Positions 53,163 to 61,506 of a stretch of DNA of 64,000 bases are shown piece after piece. The DNA is from Bdellovibrionales bacterium (GTDB taxonomy: Bacteria > Bdellovibrionota > Bdellovibrionia > Bdellovibrionales > Bdellovibrionaceae): contig JAFEAQ010000004.1 of NCBI GenBank assembly GCA_018266295.1, positions 124,001 through 188,000 on the forward strand, written 5' to 3'. The translations under genes were made by a program, and so were the position numbers. Positions within the stretch are counted from its first letter, which is position 1, and each line of letters starts with the position of its first letter. The notes under the pieces were generated by a model. That model was not told the DNA's origin. It searched no databases and worked only from the letters and a program-made list of their open reading frames with translations.

Positions 53163-53471
53163 TTTAAGACCCTCCCTGTGTGGTTTTTCGATCCCCGTGA
53201 GCCTTAGGCTTGATACCTAAAAGTAAGAACCCGGTAGATCCTTGGGGGGTTAATTCCGTTCAACCCGCCCAGTTCTTAGTTAAGTATAAGTATGTGTCCT
53301 GTTTCAGGGAAGTAAATTAGTGTGGTGTCATTTTTTCTAAAGCAGAGCGAAAAAACCCAGACCAGTTAAATCACAAAGATAGGTCATATTTAGAATAAGA
53401 TTTGCTTATGGAAAAGAAAAAACCCGAGTGTTTCTCTCGGGTTTTTTTGATCACGATTTGACTTTCGTATT
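53163..53471. other. lon leader and clpX terminator region
   Basis: The 309-base gap holds no gene. Next to lon lie nested inverted repeats: TAAGAAC (53224-53230) pairs with GTTCTTA (53272-53278), and GGGTT pairs with AACCC inside. This could be an operator or a leader hairpin of lon. At the clpX side a strong bidirectional hairpin (53417-53447) with A/T runs ends clpX transcription. Confidence 0.5.
53417..53447 (-). terminator. Terminator of the clpPX operon
   Basis: AAAAAACCCGAG / CTCGGGTTTTTT with a seven-base loop lies 25 bases after the clpX stop; it has T runs on both strands. Confidence 0.88.
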
Positions 53472-54773
53472 TTAAGCGCTTTCAGCAGGGTCGCTGTCGG
53501 CCTTCGCGGCCTCAGCCCGCATCTCGTCCTCAGTCTTGTAGACTAGTTTAGGTGCGGCCCCATCATTGATTACTTTTTCATCAATAATGCACTCTTTGAC
53601 ATTCGGCTTGGATGGAATATCAAACATGATATCAAGCATCGCTTGCTCAATAACGCCTCTCAGACCACGCGCTCCCGTCTTACGCTTCAAAGCCATCTGA
53701 GCGATTGCTTTCAAAGCTTTTTCGGTGAACTTGAGCTCTACGCCCTCGTAGCTGAAAAGTTTTTGGTACTGCTTGGTAACAGCGTTTTTCGGCTGAACCA
53801 AGATATCCATCAAAGCAGCTTCTTCGAGAGGATCCAACACAGCTAGCACTGGCAAACGACCAATGAATTCCGGGATCAAACCGAACTTCGACAAGTCATC
53901 TGGCTCCACTTTTTGCAAAATGTATTCACCGCCAGCATCTTTTTCGGCTGAAGTACGGATATCGGCACCGATACCCATTGCTTTGTTTGTCGTACGGTTC
54001 TCGATGACTTTATCAAGGCCTACGAACGCACCACCCACGATGAAGAGGATGTTCGAAGTATCTACCTGGATAAACTCCTGTTGAGGATGTTTACGACCGC
54101 CTTTTGGAGGCAAATTCGCTACTGTGCCCTCGAGAATTTTCAACAATGCCTGCTGAACACCCTCACCACTCACGTCGCGAGTGATCGAAGGGTTCTCAGA
54201 TTTACGCGAGATTTTATCAATCTCATCGATGTAGATAACGCCCTTTTGAGCTTTTTCTACGTCGTAATCTGCCGCTTGCAAGAGATTCAAAACAACGTTT
54301 TCAACGTCCTCACCCACGTAACCCGCTTCAGTCAGAGTCGTCGCATCCGCCATTGCGAATGGAACGTTCAAGATCTTAGCGATTGTTTGCGCCAGCAAGG
54401 TTTTACCGGAACCCGTAGGACCGATCAGGAGGATGTTGGATTTTTGCAATTCAACGTCTGAACCTTTTTTACCATTTTGGATGGCGTTGATACGCTTGTA
54501 GTGATTGTGAACTGCTACCGCCAAAGCTTTTTTAGCTTTGAGCTGGCCGATCACATAATCATCCAAATAAGTTTTGATATCATGTGGTTTAGGGACCTTA
54601 AAGGTGCCCTTTACCGACGTCTCGCGCTCTTTTTCCTCATCGATGATGTCGTTGCAGAGATCGATACACTCGTCACAGATATAAACACCTGGACCTGCGA
54701 TTAACTTTTTAACTTCTTTTTGGCCTTTGCCGCAAAAACTACATCTTAATGTGCCTGCATCTTTGGTGCTCAT
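53472..54773 (-). CDS. clpX: ATP-dependent Clp protease ATP-binding subunit ClpX
   Basis: A 433-residue AAA+ unfoldase. The zinc-binding domain [19 protein letters not shown] then CDECIDLC is at the N-terminus. Walker A is [19 protein letters not shown], Walker [12 protein letters not shown], and the pore loop GYVGEDVE is intact; IGRLPV near the C-terminus is the ClpP-contact loop. It feeds SsrA-tagged proteins (see tmRNA) to ClpP. It follows clpP by 3 bases in one operon. Confidence 0.98.
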   Translation of the reverse strand: MSTKDAGTLRCSFCGKGQKEVKKLIAGPGVYICDECIDLCNDIIDEEKERETSVKGTFKVPKPHDIKTYLDDYVIGQLKAKKALAVAVHNHYKRINAIQNGKKGSDVELQKSNILLIGPTGSGKTLLAQTIAKILNVPFAMADATTLTEAGYVGEDVENVVLNLLQAADYDVEKAQKGVIYIDEIDKISRKSENPSITRDVSGEGVQQALLKILEGTVANLPPKGGRKHPQQEFIQVDTSNILFIVGGAFVGLDKVIENRTTNKAMGIGADIRTSAEKDAGGEYILQKVEPDDLSKFGLIPEFIGRLPVLAVLDPLEEAALMDILVQPKNAVTKQYQKLFSYEGVELKFTEKALKAIAQMALKRKTGARGLRGVIEQAMLDIMFDIPSKPNVKECIIDEKVINDGAAPKLVYKTEDEMRAEAAKADSDPAESA

Positions 54774-54776
54774 CGA

Positions 54777-55415
54777 TTATCCTTTTTTAGAAGCCTTACG
54801 AGATTCAACGATTGTATCTACCAAGCCGAGCTCTTTAGCTTCTCTTGGATCCAAGAAGTAATCACGCTCCATAAGGCTCGCGAGCTTCTCGTATTTTTGA
54901 CCCGTGTGAGTCTCATAAATTTTCGTCAACTTTTCTTTAGTTCTAATTAATTCTTTGGCGTGGATTTCAATGTCAGTCACCTGACCGGACAATCCGCCTC
55001 CAGACAACAATGGCTGGTGGATCATGATGCGAGTGTTTGGAAGGCTGAAGCGCTTGCCTGCTGTACCGGCTGTCAAAAGCAAGGAACCCATGCTCGCCGC
55101 CATACCCATACAATAAGTCGCTACGTCACACTTCACAAACTGCATGAAGTCATAAATCGCCAAACCCGCCGAAACGCTTCCGCCCGGTGAATTGATGTAA
55201 AGATGGATATCCTTTTCAGGGTTGTCTACCTCGAGGAACAACATTTGTGCGATAATTGCGTTCGCAACCTCGTCCGTCACCTGAGTGCCCAGGATGATAA
55301 TACGGTCTTTGAGAAGGCGAGAGTAAATATCGTAACTTCTTTCGCCTTTTGAGGTCTGTTCTACAACGTAAGGTATGAGTGCCACAGTGGTCTCCTGCTT
55401 GGTGGTTAATTCCAT
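54777..55415 (-). CDS. clpP: ATP-dependent Clp protease proteolytic subunit ClpP
   Basis: A 212-residue serine protease. Catalytic Ser108 is in [13 protein letters not shown] and His133 in RIMIHQPL; the oxyanion segment [17 protein letters not shown] is intact. A GTAAGAAG site sets the start; an upstream ATG 25 codons earlier is rejected. The tig gene, which often precedes clpP, is missing; instead the divergent pepA gene follows after about 136 bases. Confidence 0.97.
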   Translation of the reverse strand: MELTTKQETTVALIPYVVEQTSKGERSYDIYSRLLKDRIIILGTQVTDEVANAIIAQMLFLEVDNPEKDIHLYINSPGGSVSAGLAIYDFMQFVKCDVATYCMGMAASMGSLLLTAGTAGKRFSLPNTRIMIHQPLLSGGGLSGQVTDIEIHAKELIRTKEKLTKIYETHTGQKYEKLASLMERDYFLDPREAKELGLVDTIVESRKASKKG

Positions 55416-55551
55416 CTTCTTACCTATCGGTATTATAATACAGGACTTTATTAAAAAGGCTTTGACGACATTTGCGATTATGTTAGTCATTTAGCGATCA
55501 GATTTTAGGCGCTTAACGCGCTACATTAAGTTGTTATTGAAAGGACAGTTT

Positions 55552-57057
55552 ATGGTCTTCGACCTCATTACTAAAGACATCGAAACTCTGACATGCCCGG
55601 CCTTGGTCGTGTTCTCTAAAGCTGCATCTCAAAAAGATAAATCAGCTAAAGTGACTCATACTGAGCTTGGAAAAAAATTGGCAAATGCCATTGAAGAAAA
55701 AACGATCACAGGTAAACACCTTGAAACTGTTCTTTACCGCGAATTGAATTACAAAAATTTCCGTCACGTTCTCGTCGTTGGTCTAGGCAAAGACTCCGAT
55801 CTTGATCACGAGGCTGTTCGTCAGGCTGTTGCTGCTGCTGTTGAAGTTTTGAAAGGCGCTGGCATTAAAGAAGCCGCTCTTCACTTCGAAGGCCTGTCAT
55901 CTAACAAGAAAGACGCTGCTCCGTTTGCAAAAGCTACAGCTGAAGGTTTGGCTCTTGCTTCTTATGTGTTTGATGAATTGAAAACTTCAGGCAAGAAAGA
56001 CAAAAAAGAAGAAGATCTTACTTTGCACGTTGTTGCTAAATCTGGCGACAAAGCTTTCAAAGCAGCTTTCTCTGAAGGTGTGATCCTTGGTTCGACTGTG
56101 AACTTCTCTCGCCGCTTGGGTGATTTACCAGGCAACTTGATGACTCCAACGGATTTGGCAAACGCGGCTGTTGAAGGCGCTAAAGGCACCGGCTTGAAAG
56201 TCACTGTTTGGGATAAAGCGCGTATCAAAAAAGAACGCATGGGCGGTTTGCTTGGCGTTTCTATGGGTTCTGATCAAGAACCACGCTTCATCATCATGGA
56301 ATACAATGGCGCTGCGAAAACTAAGAAGCCAGTTGTGTTCGTTGGTAAAGGTCTGACTTTCGACTGCGGTGGTATCAGCATTAAGCCTTCTGCAGGTATG
56401 GAAGAAATGAAATACGACATGTGCGGTGGTGCAAACGTCATCGGTACATTGATCGCAATTGCAAAATTGAAACTCAAAGTAAACGTTGTTGGCTTAGTAG
56501 CTTCGACTGAAAACTTGGTAGGCCCTTCTGCGACGAAACCAGGTGATGTTCACACCGCTCGCAATGGTAAAACATTCGAAGTGAACAACACAGATGCTGA
56601 AGGTCGTTTGATCTTGGCAGATGCTCTCAGCTACGCAACTGAGTTGGAACCACAAATGATCGTGGACGCTGCGACTTTAACGGGCGCTATGGTTGTTGCC
56701 TTGGGTAATACCCACACTGGTTACTTCACTCGCAATGCCCAGTTGAAAGGTAAAGTTGAAAAAGCCGCTGTCGCTTCTGGCGAGTGGGTTTGGAACATGC
56801 CTTTGACAGACTTCCACGTGAAAGACATGAAAGGCGTTTACGCTGACTTGTCTAACATGTCTTCTGGTAAAGGTGCAGGTTCTGCAACGGCCGCTGCTTT
56901 CTTGGAGCAATTCGTTGGCGAAGGCATCCCATGGGCTCACTTCGATATCGCCGGCACTGGCTGGGCTGTCGGCAACCGTTTGAACTACTGCCCGAAAAAG
57001 GGAGCAAGCGGTGTGATGATTCGTACCTTCGTAGAAATCGCGAAACAGTACGTTTAA
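55552..57057 (+). CDS. pepA: Leucyl aminopeptidase (M17 family)
   Basis: A 501-residue cytosol aminopeptidase. Metal and catalytic residues are in FVGKGLTFDCGGISIKPSAG (Lys, Asp), MKYDMCGGANVIG and NNTDAEGRLILADALSYA (Asp, Glu, Arg). The active-site motif NTDAEGRL is complete. The ATG with AAAGGACAG upstream is preferred over one seven codons earlier. M17 enzymes recycle peptides; some also bind DNA. A strong terminator follows. It is divergent from clpPX, forming a protein-turnover cluster with lon. Confidence 0.97.
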   Translation: MVFDLITKDIETLTCPALVVFSKAASQKDKSAKVTHTELGKKLANAIEEKTITGKHLETVLYRELNYKNFRHVLVVGLGKDSDLDHEAVRQAVAAAVEVLKGAGIKEAALHFEGLSSNKKDAAPFAKATAEGLALASYVFDELKTSGKKDKKEEDLTLHVVAKSGDKAFKAAFSEGVILGSTVNFSRRLGDLPGNLMTPTDLANAAVEGAKGTGLKVTVWDKARIKKERMGGLLGVSMGSDQEPRFIIMEYNGAAKTKKPVVFVGKGLTFDCGGISIKPSAGMEEMKYDMCGGANVIGTLIAIAKLKLKVNVVGLVASTENLVGPSATKPGDVHTARNGKTFEVNNTDAEGRLILADALSYATELEPQMIVDAATLTGAMVVALGNTHTGYFTRNAQLKGKVEKAAVASGEWVWNMPLTDFHVKDMKGVYADLSNMSSGKGAGSATAAAFLEQFVGEGIPWAHFDIAGTGWAVGNRLNYCPKKGASGVMIRTFVEIAKQYV

Positions 57058-57080
57058 TCGTCGTTTAGTTTTTCAAAATC

Positions 57081-57118
57081 AAAGCCCGATAGTTTAAAGC
57101 TATCGGGCTTTTTTTTTG
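57081..57118 (+). terminator. Rho-independent terminator of pepA
   Basis: AAAGCCCGATAG-TTTAAAG-CTATCGGGCTTT followed by nine or more T residues. Confidence 0.95.
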
Positions 57119-57177
57119 CGCTGGACCCCAGCCATCTTGTCCTTGCCTGAACTAAGACCGAACCTTAGCCTTGGTTT

Positions 57178-57681
57178 ATGACAAATAAAAATATCATTAT
57201 CACTTTAGGTTTCGTTTTATTAACTGCTGCCTGCGGCAAAGTGACAGGCTTAGATGAAGGTGGAACTGGAAAGTTAGACCCGAATCAAACTCAAAAGGCC
57301 ACGGAGCAATTCTGCAGTGCCAATCAAAAACTCGAAGTTCTTCAAGGGGGCACAGATGTTCCTTTCGAACAACTTAACTTTCGCTCTCGTGTCTTTGCCT
57401 TCATCGACAATGATCCTTCGAAAAAATGTATTACTCAGCAAGCTGTTAACAAAAGCTGGTCTGATGGTTCTTGGTTCAGCCTGAACCCGCTTGATAGCTG
57501 TTTGAAAAATGGCTCTATTTGGTCGGTCAATTCCTCGCAATCCGGCGGTAACACAAACTACGCATTGACCATGATTGACGATCCAAGCTTGCGCATTATG
57601 CATATGGATGGCTACAGACTCCGTGGCACCGCTGTCAGCGATGCTGTCGGTCTCAAAGTTTTAGTGTGCGTAAATAAGTAA
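57178..57681 (+). CDS. Small lipoprotein of unknown function
   Basis: A 167-residue exported protein with lipobox LTAAC (Cys19). The mature part begins GKVTGLDEGGTGKLDPNQTQ, and has four more cysteines (FCSANQ, KKCITQ, DSCLKN, LVCVNK). No known family. It lies 11 bases upstream of an SAM methyltransferase gene on the same strand and may be in its operon. Confidence 0.75.
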   Translation: MTNKNIIITLGFVLLTAACGKVTGLDEGGTGKLDPNQTQKATEQFCSANQKLEVLQGGTDVPFEQLNFRSRVFAFIDNDPSKKCITQQAVNKSWSDGSWFSLNPLDSCLKNGSIWSVNSSQSGGNTNYALTMIDDPSLRIMHMDGYRLRGTAVSDAVGLKVLVCVNK

Positions 57682-57692
57682 GGCCATGATGT

Positions 57693-58550
57693 ATGGCTAT
57701 TGATAACAAAACTGTCGCTCCTGAACATACAGCCGTTCGCGTGTCCTTGTGGCGCGCGCTGCATGTGTTGCTGGATCCTGCTCCGCATATTTTTGTGGAT
57801 GAAGTCGGTGCAAAGCTCGTGGCTGAAGAAGGCTGGCGCAATCGTCAGGACATGAATCCTGATTTTTCCAAATCGATGCGTGCCTCTGTCGTGGGACGTG
57901 CACGCTTTATTGAAGACCTCGTTGAAGAACAATTCAAACTTGGCACCACTCAGTATGTGATTCTCGGTGCAGGCTTAGATACCTTTGCCCAACGCCGTCC
58001 CGATCTTGCGTCGCATATGCAAATCTTTGAAGTCGATCAACCGGGCCCTCAAGCTTGGAAGCAAAAACGCCTGGCTGAAACTGGCTATGCAACGCCTGCA
58101 TGGCTGCATTTCGTGCCGGTGGATTTCGAAGGCGGTCAATCTTGGTGGAATCAATTGCTCGCAGCGGGTTTTGATAAAAACAAACCGGCGGTTGTCGTTT
58201 CTACCGGTGTGACGATGTATCTGACTCGCGAAACAAATATGGCGACCTTTAAGCAAATGGCGAAGCTCACTCCGGGCTCTACCTTTGCAACGACTTTCAT
58301 GTTGGCGCTAGAGCTGATGGAGCCTAAAGAGCGTGGCCTGATGGAATTCGTGATGAAACGTGCCGCCGAATCAGGAACTCCGTTCCTAAGCTTGTTTAAG
58401 CCTGAAGAAATTTTGGCGATGGCGAAAGAAGCTGGCTTCAAGAAGGCCGAGCATGTTTCTGCGCAAGATCTTTTTCAAAGATACTTTGCAAAACGCACGG
58501 ATGGCTTAAATGCCGGCACTGCAGAGTGCTTCTTAGTTGGTAAAACTTAA
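57693..58550 (+). CDS. SAM-dependent methyltransferase, LCM/PPM1 (TIGR00027) type
   Basis: A 285-residue enzyme. The family motifs are RASVVGRARFIEDLVEE, the SAM-binding YVILGAGLDTFAQRRPD, acidic IFEVDQPGPQAWKQKR and VVVSTGVTMYLTRE. In eukaryotes this fold methylates the carboxyl terminus of protein phosphatase 2A; bacterial members methylate unknown carboxylic acids. It converges on the TMTC-like gene, whose stop lies directly after its own. Confidence 0.92.
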   Translation: MAIDNKTVAPEHTAVRVSLWRALHVLLDPAPHIFVDEVGAKLVAEEGWRNRQDMNPDFSKSMRASVVGRARFIEDLVEEQFKLGTTQYVILGAGLDTFAQRRPDLASHMQIFEVDQPGPQAWKQKRLAETGYATPAWLHFVPVDFEGGQSWWNQLLAAGFDKNKPAVVVSTGVTMYLTRETNMATFKQMAKLTPGSTFATTFMLALELMEPKERGLMEFVMKRAAESGTPFLSLFKPEEILAMAKEAGFKKAEHVSAQDLFQRYFAKRTDGLNAGTAECFLVGKT

Positions 58551-60401
58551 TTATCTTTTCGGTCTTGTGGGAGGCTGGCTTGCGATTTCTCGTTGAGCGC
58601 GCTGCAGGCCTTCCACTTCTTGGGCCATCAAATCAGTTCGGCCCTGTTTATTATAAATACTGATCAACTGAATTCTTGGCGCCTCGTAGAGAGGATCAAG
58701 CTCAATTGCTTTTTGAAATTCAGGAATAGCACCGGCTGTGTCGCCCATTTCCGCCAGAATCACACCGATGCCGTGATGAGCTTCTGACAAATAGGGATCA
58801 TGCTGAATCGTTTCGTGAAACATCGCCAGAGCTTTGTCGGTCTGCTTTAATCGGTAATAGATGACACCCAAGTTGTAGCGAGCCATTGTCAAATCCGGAT
58901 CAAGTTCTAAAGCTCGAAGATAATGTTCCCCCGCCTGAGCGACTTGATTTTGCGCTTCGAGAATCAAAGCCATGTTCACGTGGGCGCGCGGTAGTTTTGG
59001 ATTAATTCTCAGTGCCTCTTTCAGCGCGGCTGACGCTTCGTTGAGTTGCTTAAGATCCAAGTATGCTAAGCCGAGATTTACATAAGGCTCGGTGTAGTCA
59101 TTTCGCAATTGTGCGGCTTGAATAAATAACGGAATCGCCGCCTGACGGTCGGCTGCTTCGAGATGAACAAGGCCTAGATTGTTCAGAGCCACCGAGCTTT
59201 TCGGGTAGGTCTTTGCAGCATCCGTCCACAGCGTCTTTGAATCCTGCCACACCGAAGTTCTTTCGTAAGATTGCACTGCTAAGAATACAGTTCCCAAAGA
59301 CCACAAAACTGTCAGAGCTTGCTTCTGAAGGCGTGAGCGCCGCTCAATTAGAACGATCGCGAAAGCACTAAGGGCATAGAATAGCCCCACACTTGGCAAA
59401 TACATGAAACGGTCACCAAAGGCGAAAAGATTTCCGAATGGAATGATCTGCAAAACCGGAAAAATCGAAAGCAGGAAGAAAGCGCTACCAAAAAGAATTT
59501 TTGCGCGAGTATTTTTGAACTTCCACGCGGCCACGGCTAATGTTAGCAGCGTGAGACCGCCGACGAGGTACTCCCACCAGATCACATGAACGACATTTTG
59601 TTCATAGAACACACTGAGGCCCACTGGATAGAAAGTTTTTGTCAGATAAAATGCGAGCGAATCAATTCCGCGTTGCAAACTCCACGGTACATTGGCTGTT
59701 GTACTATTGTGGAGAGCCATGTGGATAGAGGTGAAAACTCCTGCGAGCGCCGCAAAAGGAATCATGCGAAGTGCGGCCTTTTTGAGGTCCTCACGTCGCT
59801 GCAGCTCCATCAGAACAAAAACTGCCGGGACTGAAACCGCCATGAACTTTGCAAACAACCCTAGTGTGAGACAGATAAAGCTCAGAGTAAAAAGACTCAC
59901 CCGGCGTTTTTCCAAGAACTTCCAGTAGAAGATCATCGAAGCCAGTGAGAAGAAGGCCGAAAGTACATCTTTTCTTTCGGCAACCCAGGCCACGGACTCC
60001 ACATGTAGTGGATGAATTGCAAAGAGGAGTGCTGTGATTGTTGCCGCGGTAAAACTCCCCTGCGAGATCATCAGGATCAGCAGGAAAACTAACAACACAT
60101 TCAGGCTATGAAGAATCACGTTATGCAAATGAAAGAACGAGGGATCCATGCCAAAAAGCGCGTGATCTATCGCGTAGCTCGTCACCGTCAACGGAATATA
60201 ATCTTCGGCGACCGTGCTCGTGAAGATCTGCTTGAGGTTAAAACTGCGGATGTCTTTGTTTTCGTAAGCTAAGGCCGGATCGTCGAAGTTTACAAATTTA
60301 TGATAGAAAGTGCCACCGTAAATCGCGAAGCTGAGAACAAAAAGAAAAAGCATTACCACGTAATGCTTTTTCGTAAATGATTTCGCTTCTGCTTTTGTCA
60401 T
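58551..60401 (-). CDS. TMTC-like polytopic membrane protein with TPR tail (GT-C-type)
   Basis: A 616-residue membrane protein. The first 390 residues hold about ten transmembrane segments; the first loop has VNFDDPALAYENKDIR, EDYIPLTVTSYAIDHALFG and FHLHNVILHSLNVLLVF, the pattern of TMTC-type GT-C glycosyltransferases. The next 220 residues are five or six TPR repeats (YPKSSVALNNLGLVHLEAAD, YTEPYVNLGLAYLDLKQLNE). Eukaryotic TMTC proteins O-mannosylate cadherins. Here a glycosyltransferase role is inferred. The next gene is 4 bases upstream, in the same operon. Confidence 0.8.
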   Translation of the reverse strand: MTKAEAKSFTKKHYVVMLFLFVLSFAIYGGTFYHKFVNFDDPALAYENKDIRSFNLKQIFTSTVAEDYIPLTVTSYAIDHALFGMDPSFFHLHNVILHSLNVLLVFLLILMISQGSFTAATITALLFAIHPLHVESVAWVAERKDVLSAFFSLASMIFYWKFLEKRRVSLFTLSFICLTLGLFAKFMAVSVPAVFVLMELQRREDLKKAALRMIPFAALAGVFTSIHMALHNSTTANVPWSLQRGIDSLAFYLTKTFYPVGLSVFYEQNVVHVIWWEYLVGGLTLLTLAVAAWKFKNTRAKILFGSAFFLLSIFPVLQIIPFGNLFAFGDRFMYLPSVGLFYALSAFAIVLIERRSRLQKQALTVLWSLGTVFLAVQSYERTSVWQDSKTLWTDAAKTYPKSSVALNNLGLVHLEAADRQAAIPLFIQAAQLRNDYTEPYVNLGLAYLDLKQLNEASAALKEALRINPKLPRAHVNMALILEAQNQVAQAGEHYLRALELDPDLTMARYNLGVIYYRLKQTDKALAMFHETIQHDPYLSEAHHGIGVILAEMGDTAGAIPEFQKAIELDPLYEAPRIQLISIYNKQGRTDLMAQEVEGLQRAQREIASQPPTRPKR

Positions 60402-60405
60402 GGGA

Positions 60406-61053
60406 CTACTTGAAGTTCACCATCATTGGGCGGCCCAGGATCTGACTGACCTCTTCAGCATCAATCAAAAGCTCTTTTTGCTCGCCTTGATTAGAAAGAC
60501 GAACGCCGGTGAGAAGCCAGCGCGTTGGCCATTCTTCGGTCATGCCACGGAAACGCAAAGTCACTGGGTGACCTTCGCGATACTGGATTTCACCGTCAGA
60601 AGGTTTCTCGGCCATGATTTTATCTACTGGGATCAGGATCGGATTGATCTTCGTCATGTCTGAAGAGAACTCACAGGCCCCTTCCACTTCCATCACTGGG
60701 CGCTCACCGCTGGTTGCAATGCCTTCAGCTTCAAAGTGCAATGTAACTTTTTGGAACTCTTGGCAAGCGAGAGTCTTTTCACCGGTGATCTTTGCCATTG
60801 CAAAGTGACCGAGTTCAACACCAAGGCTTTGATTTTCACGAATCACTGTGGAACCTGCAAGCAGCCGCTTTTTCATGGCTGCCGTTAAGTCGCTACCACT
60901 TAGATTTGAAAAATCATAAACTTGGCGAATGGCTGCGGGATCACGCGCGATCGGACCCCATGCAGATGTGCGGTACATGATTCCATAGCCCACACTGAAT
61001 GAGATGGCGAATAAGAAAAAAGTCATTCCTAACTTTTTCAAAAGACCCTCCAT
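60406..61053 (-). CDS. Membrane-anchored periplasmic protein, operon partner of the TMTC-like protein
   Basis: A 215-residue protein with one N-terminal membrane segment (MTFFLFAISFSVGYGIMY) and a periplasmic part. The body is strand-rich, with LACQEFQKVTLHFEAEGIA and GACEFSSDMTKINPILIPVD holding two likely paired cysteines. No family was recognised. It is the gene just upstream of the TMTC-like gene (4-base gap), so the pair may handle cell-surface glycosylation. Confidence 0.65.
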   Translation of the reverse strand: MEGLLKKLGMTFFLFAISFSVGYGIMYRTSAWGPIARDPAAIRQVYDFSNLSGSDLTAAMKKRLLAGSTVIRENQSLGVELGHFAMAKITGEKTLACQEFQKVTLHFEAEGIATSGERPVMEVEGACEFSSDMTKINPILIPVDKIMAEKPSDGEIQYREGHPVTLRFRGMTEEWPTRWLLTGVRLSNQGEQKELLIDAEEVSQILGRPMMVNFK

Positions 61054-61122
61054 AGTCCTAAGCACGCGAATGTGCTTAAGATAATGCTAACACAGTTTTC
61101 ATGTTTGGTACGGAAACTGCCT

Positions 61123-61506
61123 TTAGCCCGGACTATGGACGTGCGGTTGTTGAACCGAAGCGCAGATGCCCTCGATGACGTCTTTAAAGGAAAATGGTTT
61201 ATCGAAGATCTTTTGTACGCCCCACTCAATTGCCTTCTGAGTGTTAACGTCGCTAAAACCGGTTACAAGGAATACTTGCGGCTTTGGTCCAGACATATGA
61301 AATATGTTCTTAGCAAGCTCTACCCCATCACCGCCCGGCATGCGCACGTCTGAAAGTACACAGTCATAGGATTCGTTCATGATGGATTGAAATGCCGCAC
61401 GGCCGTTTTGCGCATCGTGTGCGATAAACCCGACGGCTTCAAAGGCCTCTTTAAAGATCTCACGGATCATCGGTTCATCATCAACTATAAGTATTTTCTT
61501 TTGCAT
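61123..61506 (-). CDS. Single-domain response regulator
   Basis: A 127-residue receiver-only protein. Acid pocket Asp9/Asp10 in ILIVDDEPM, phosphoryl site Asp53 in CVLSDVRMPGGDG, Thr in VTGFSD and Lys in FDKPFS. The start with AGAGGAA lies inside the end of the histidine kinase gene (26-base overlap), so translation is coupled. It has no output domain and would act through protein contacts, like CheY. Confidence 0.95.
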   Translation of the reverse strand: MQKKILIVDDEPMIREIFKEAFEAVGFIAHDAQNGRAAFQSIMNESYDCVLSDVRMPGGDGVELAKNIFHMSGPKPQVFLVTGFSDVNTQKAIEWGVQKIFDKPFSFKDVIEGICASVQQPHVHSPG

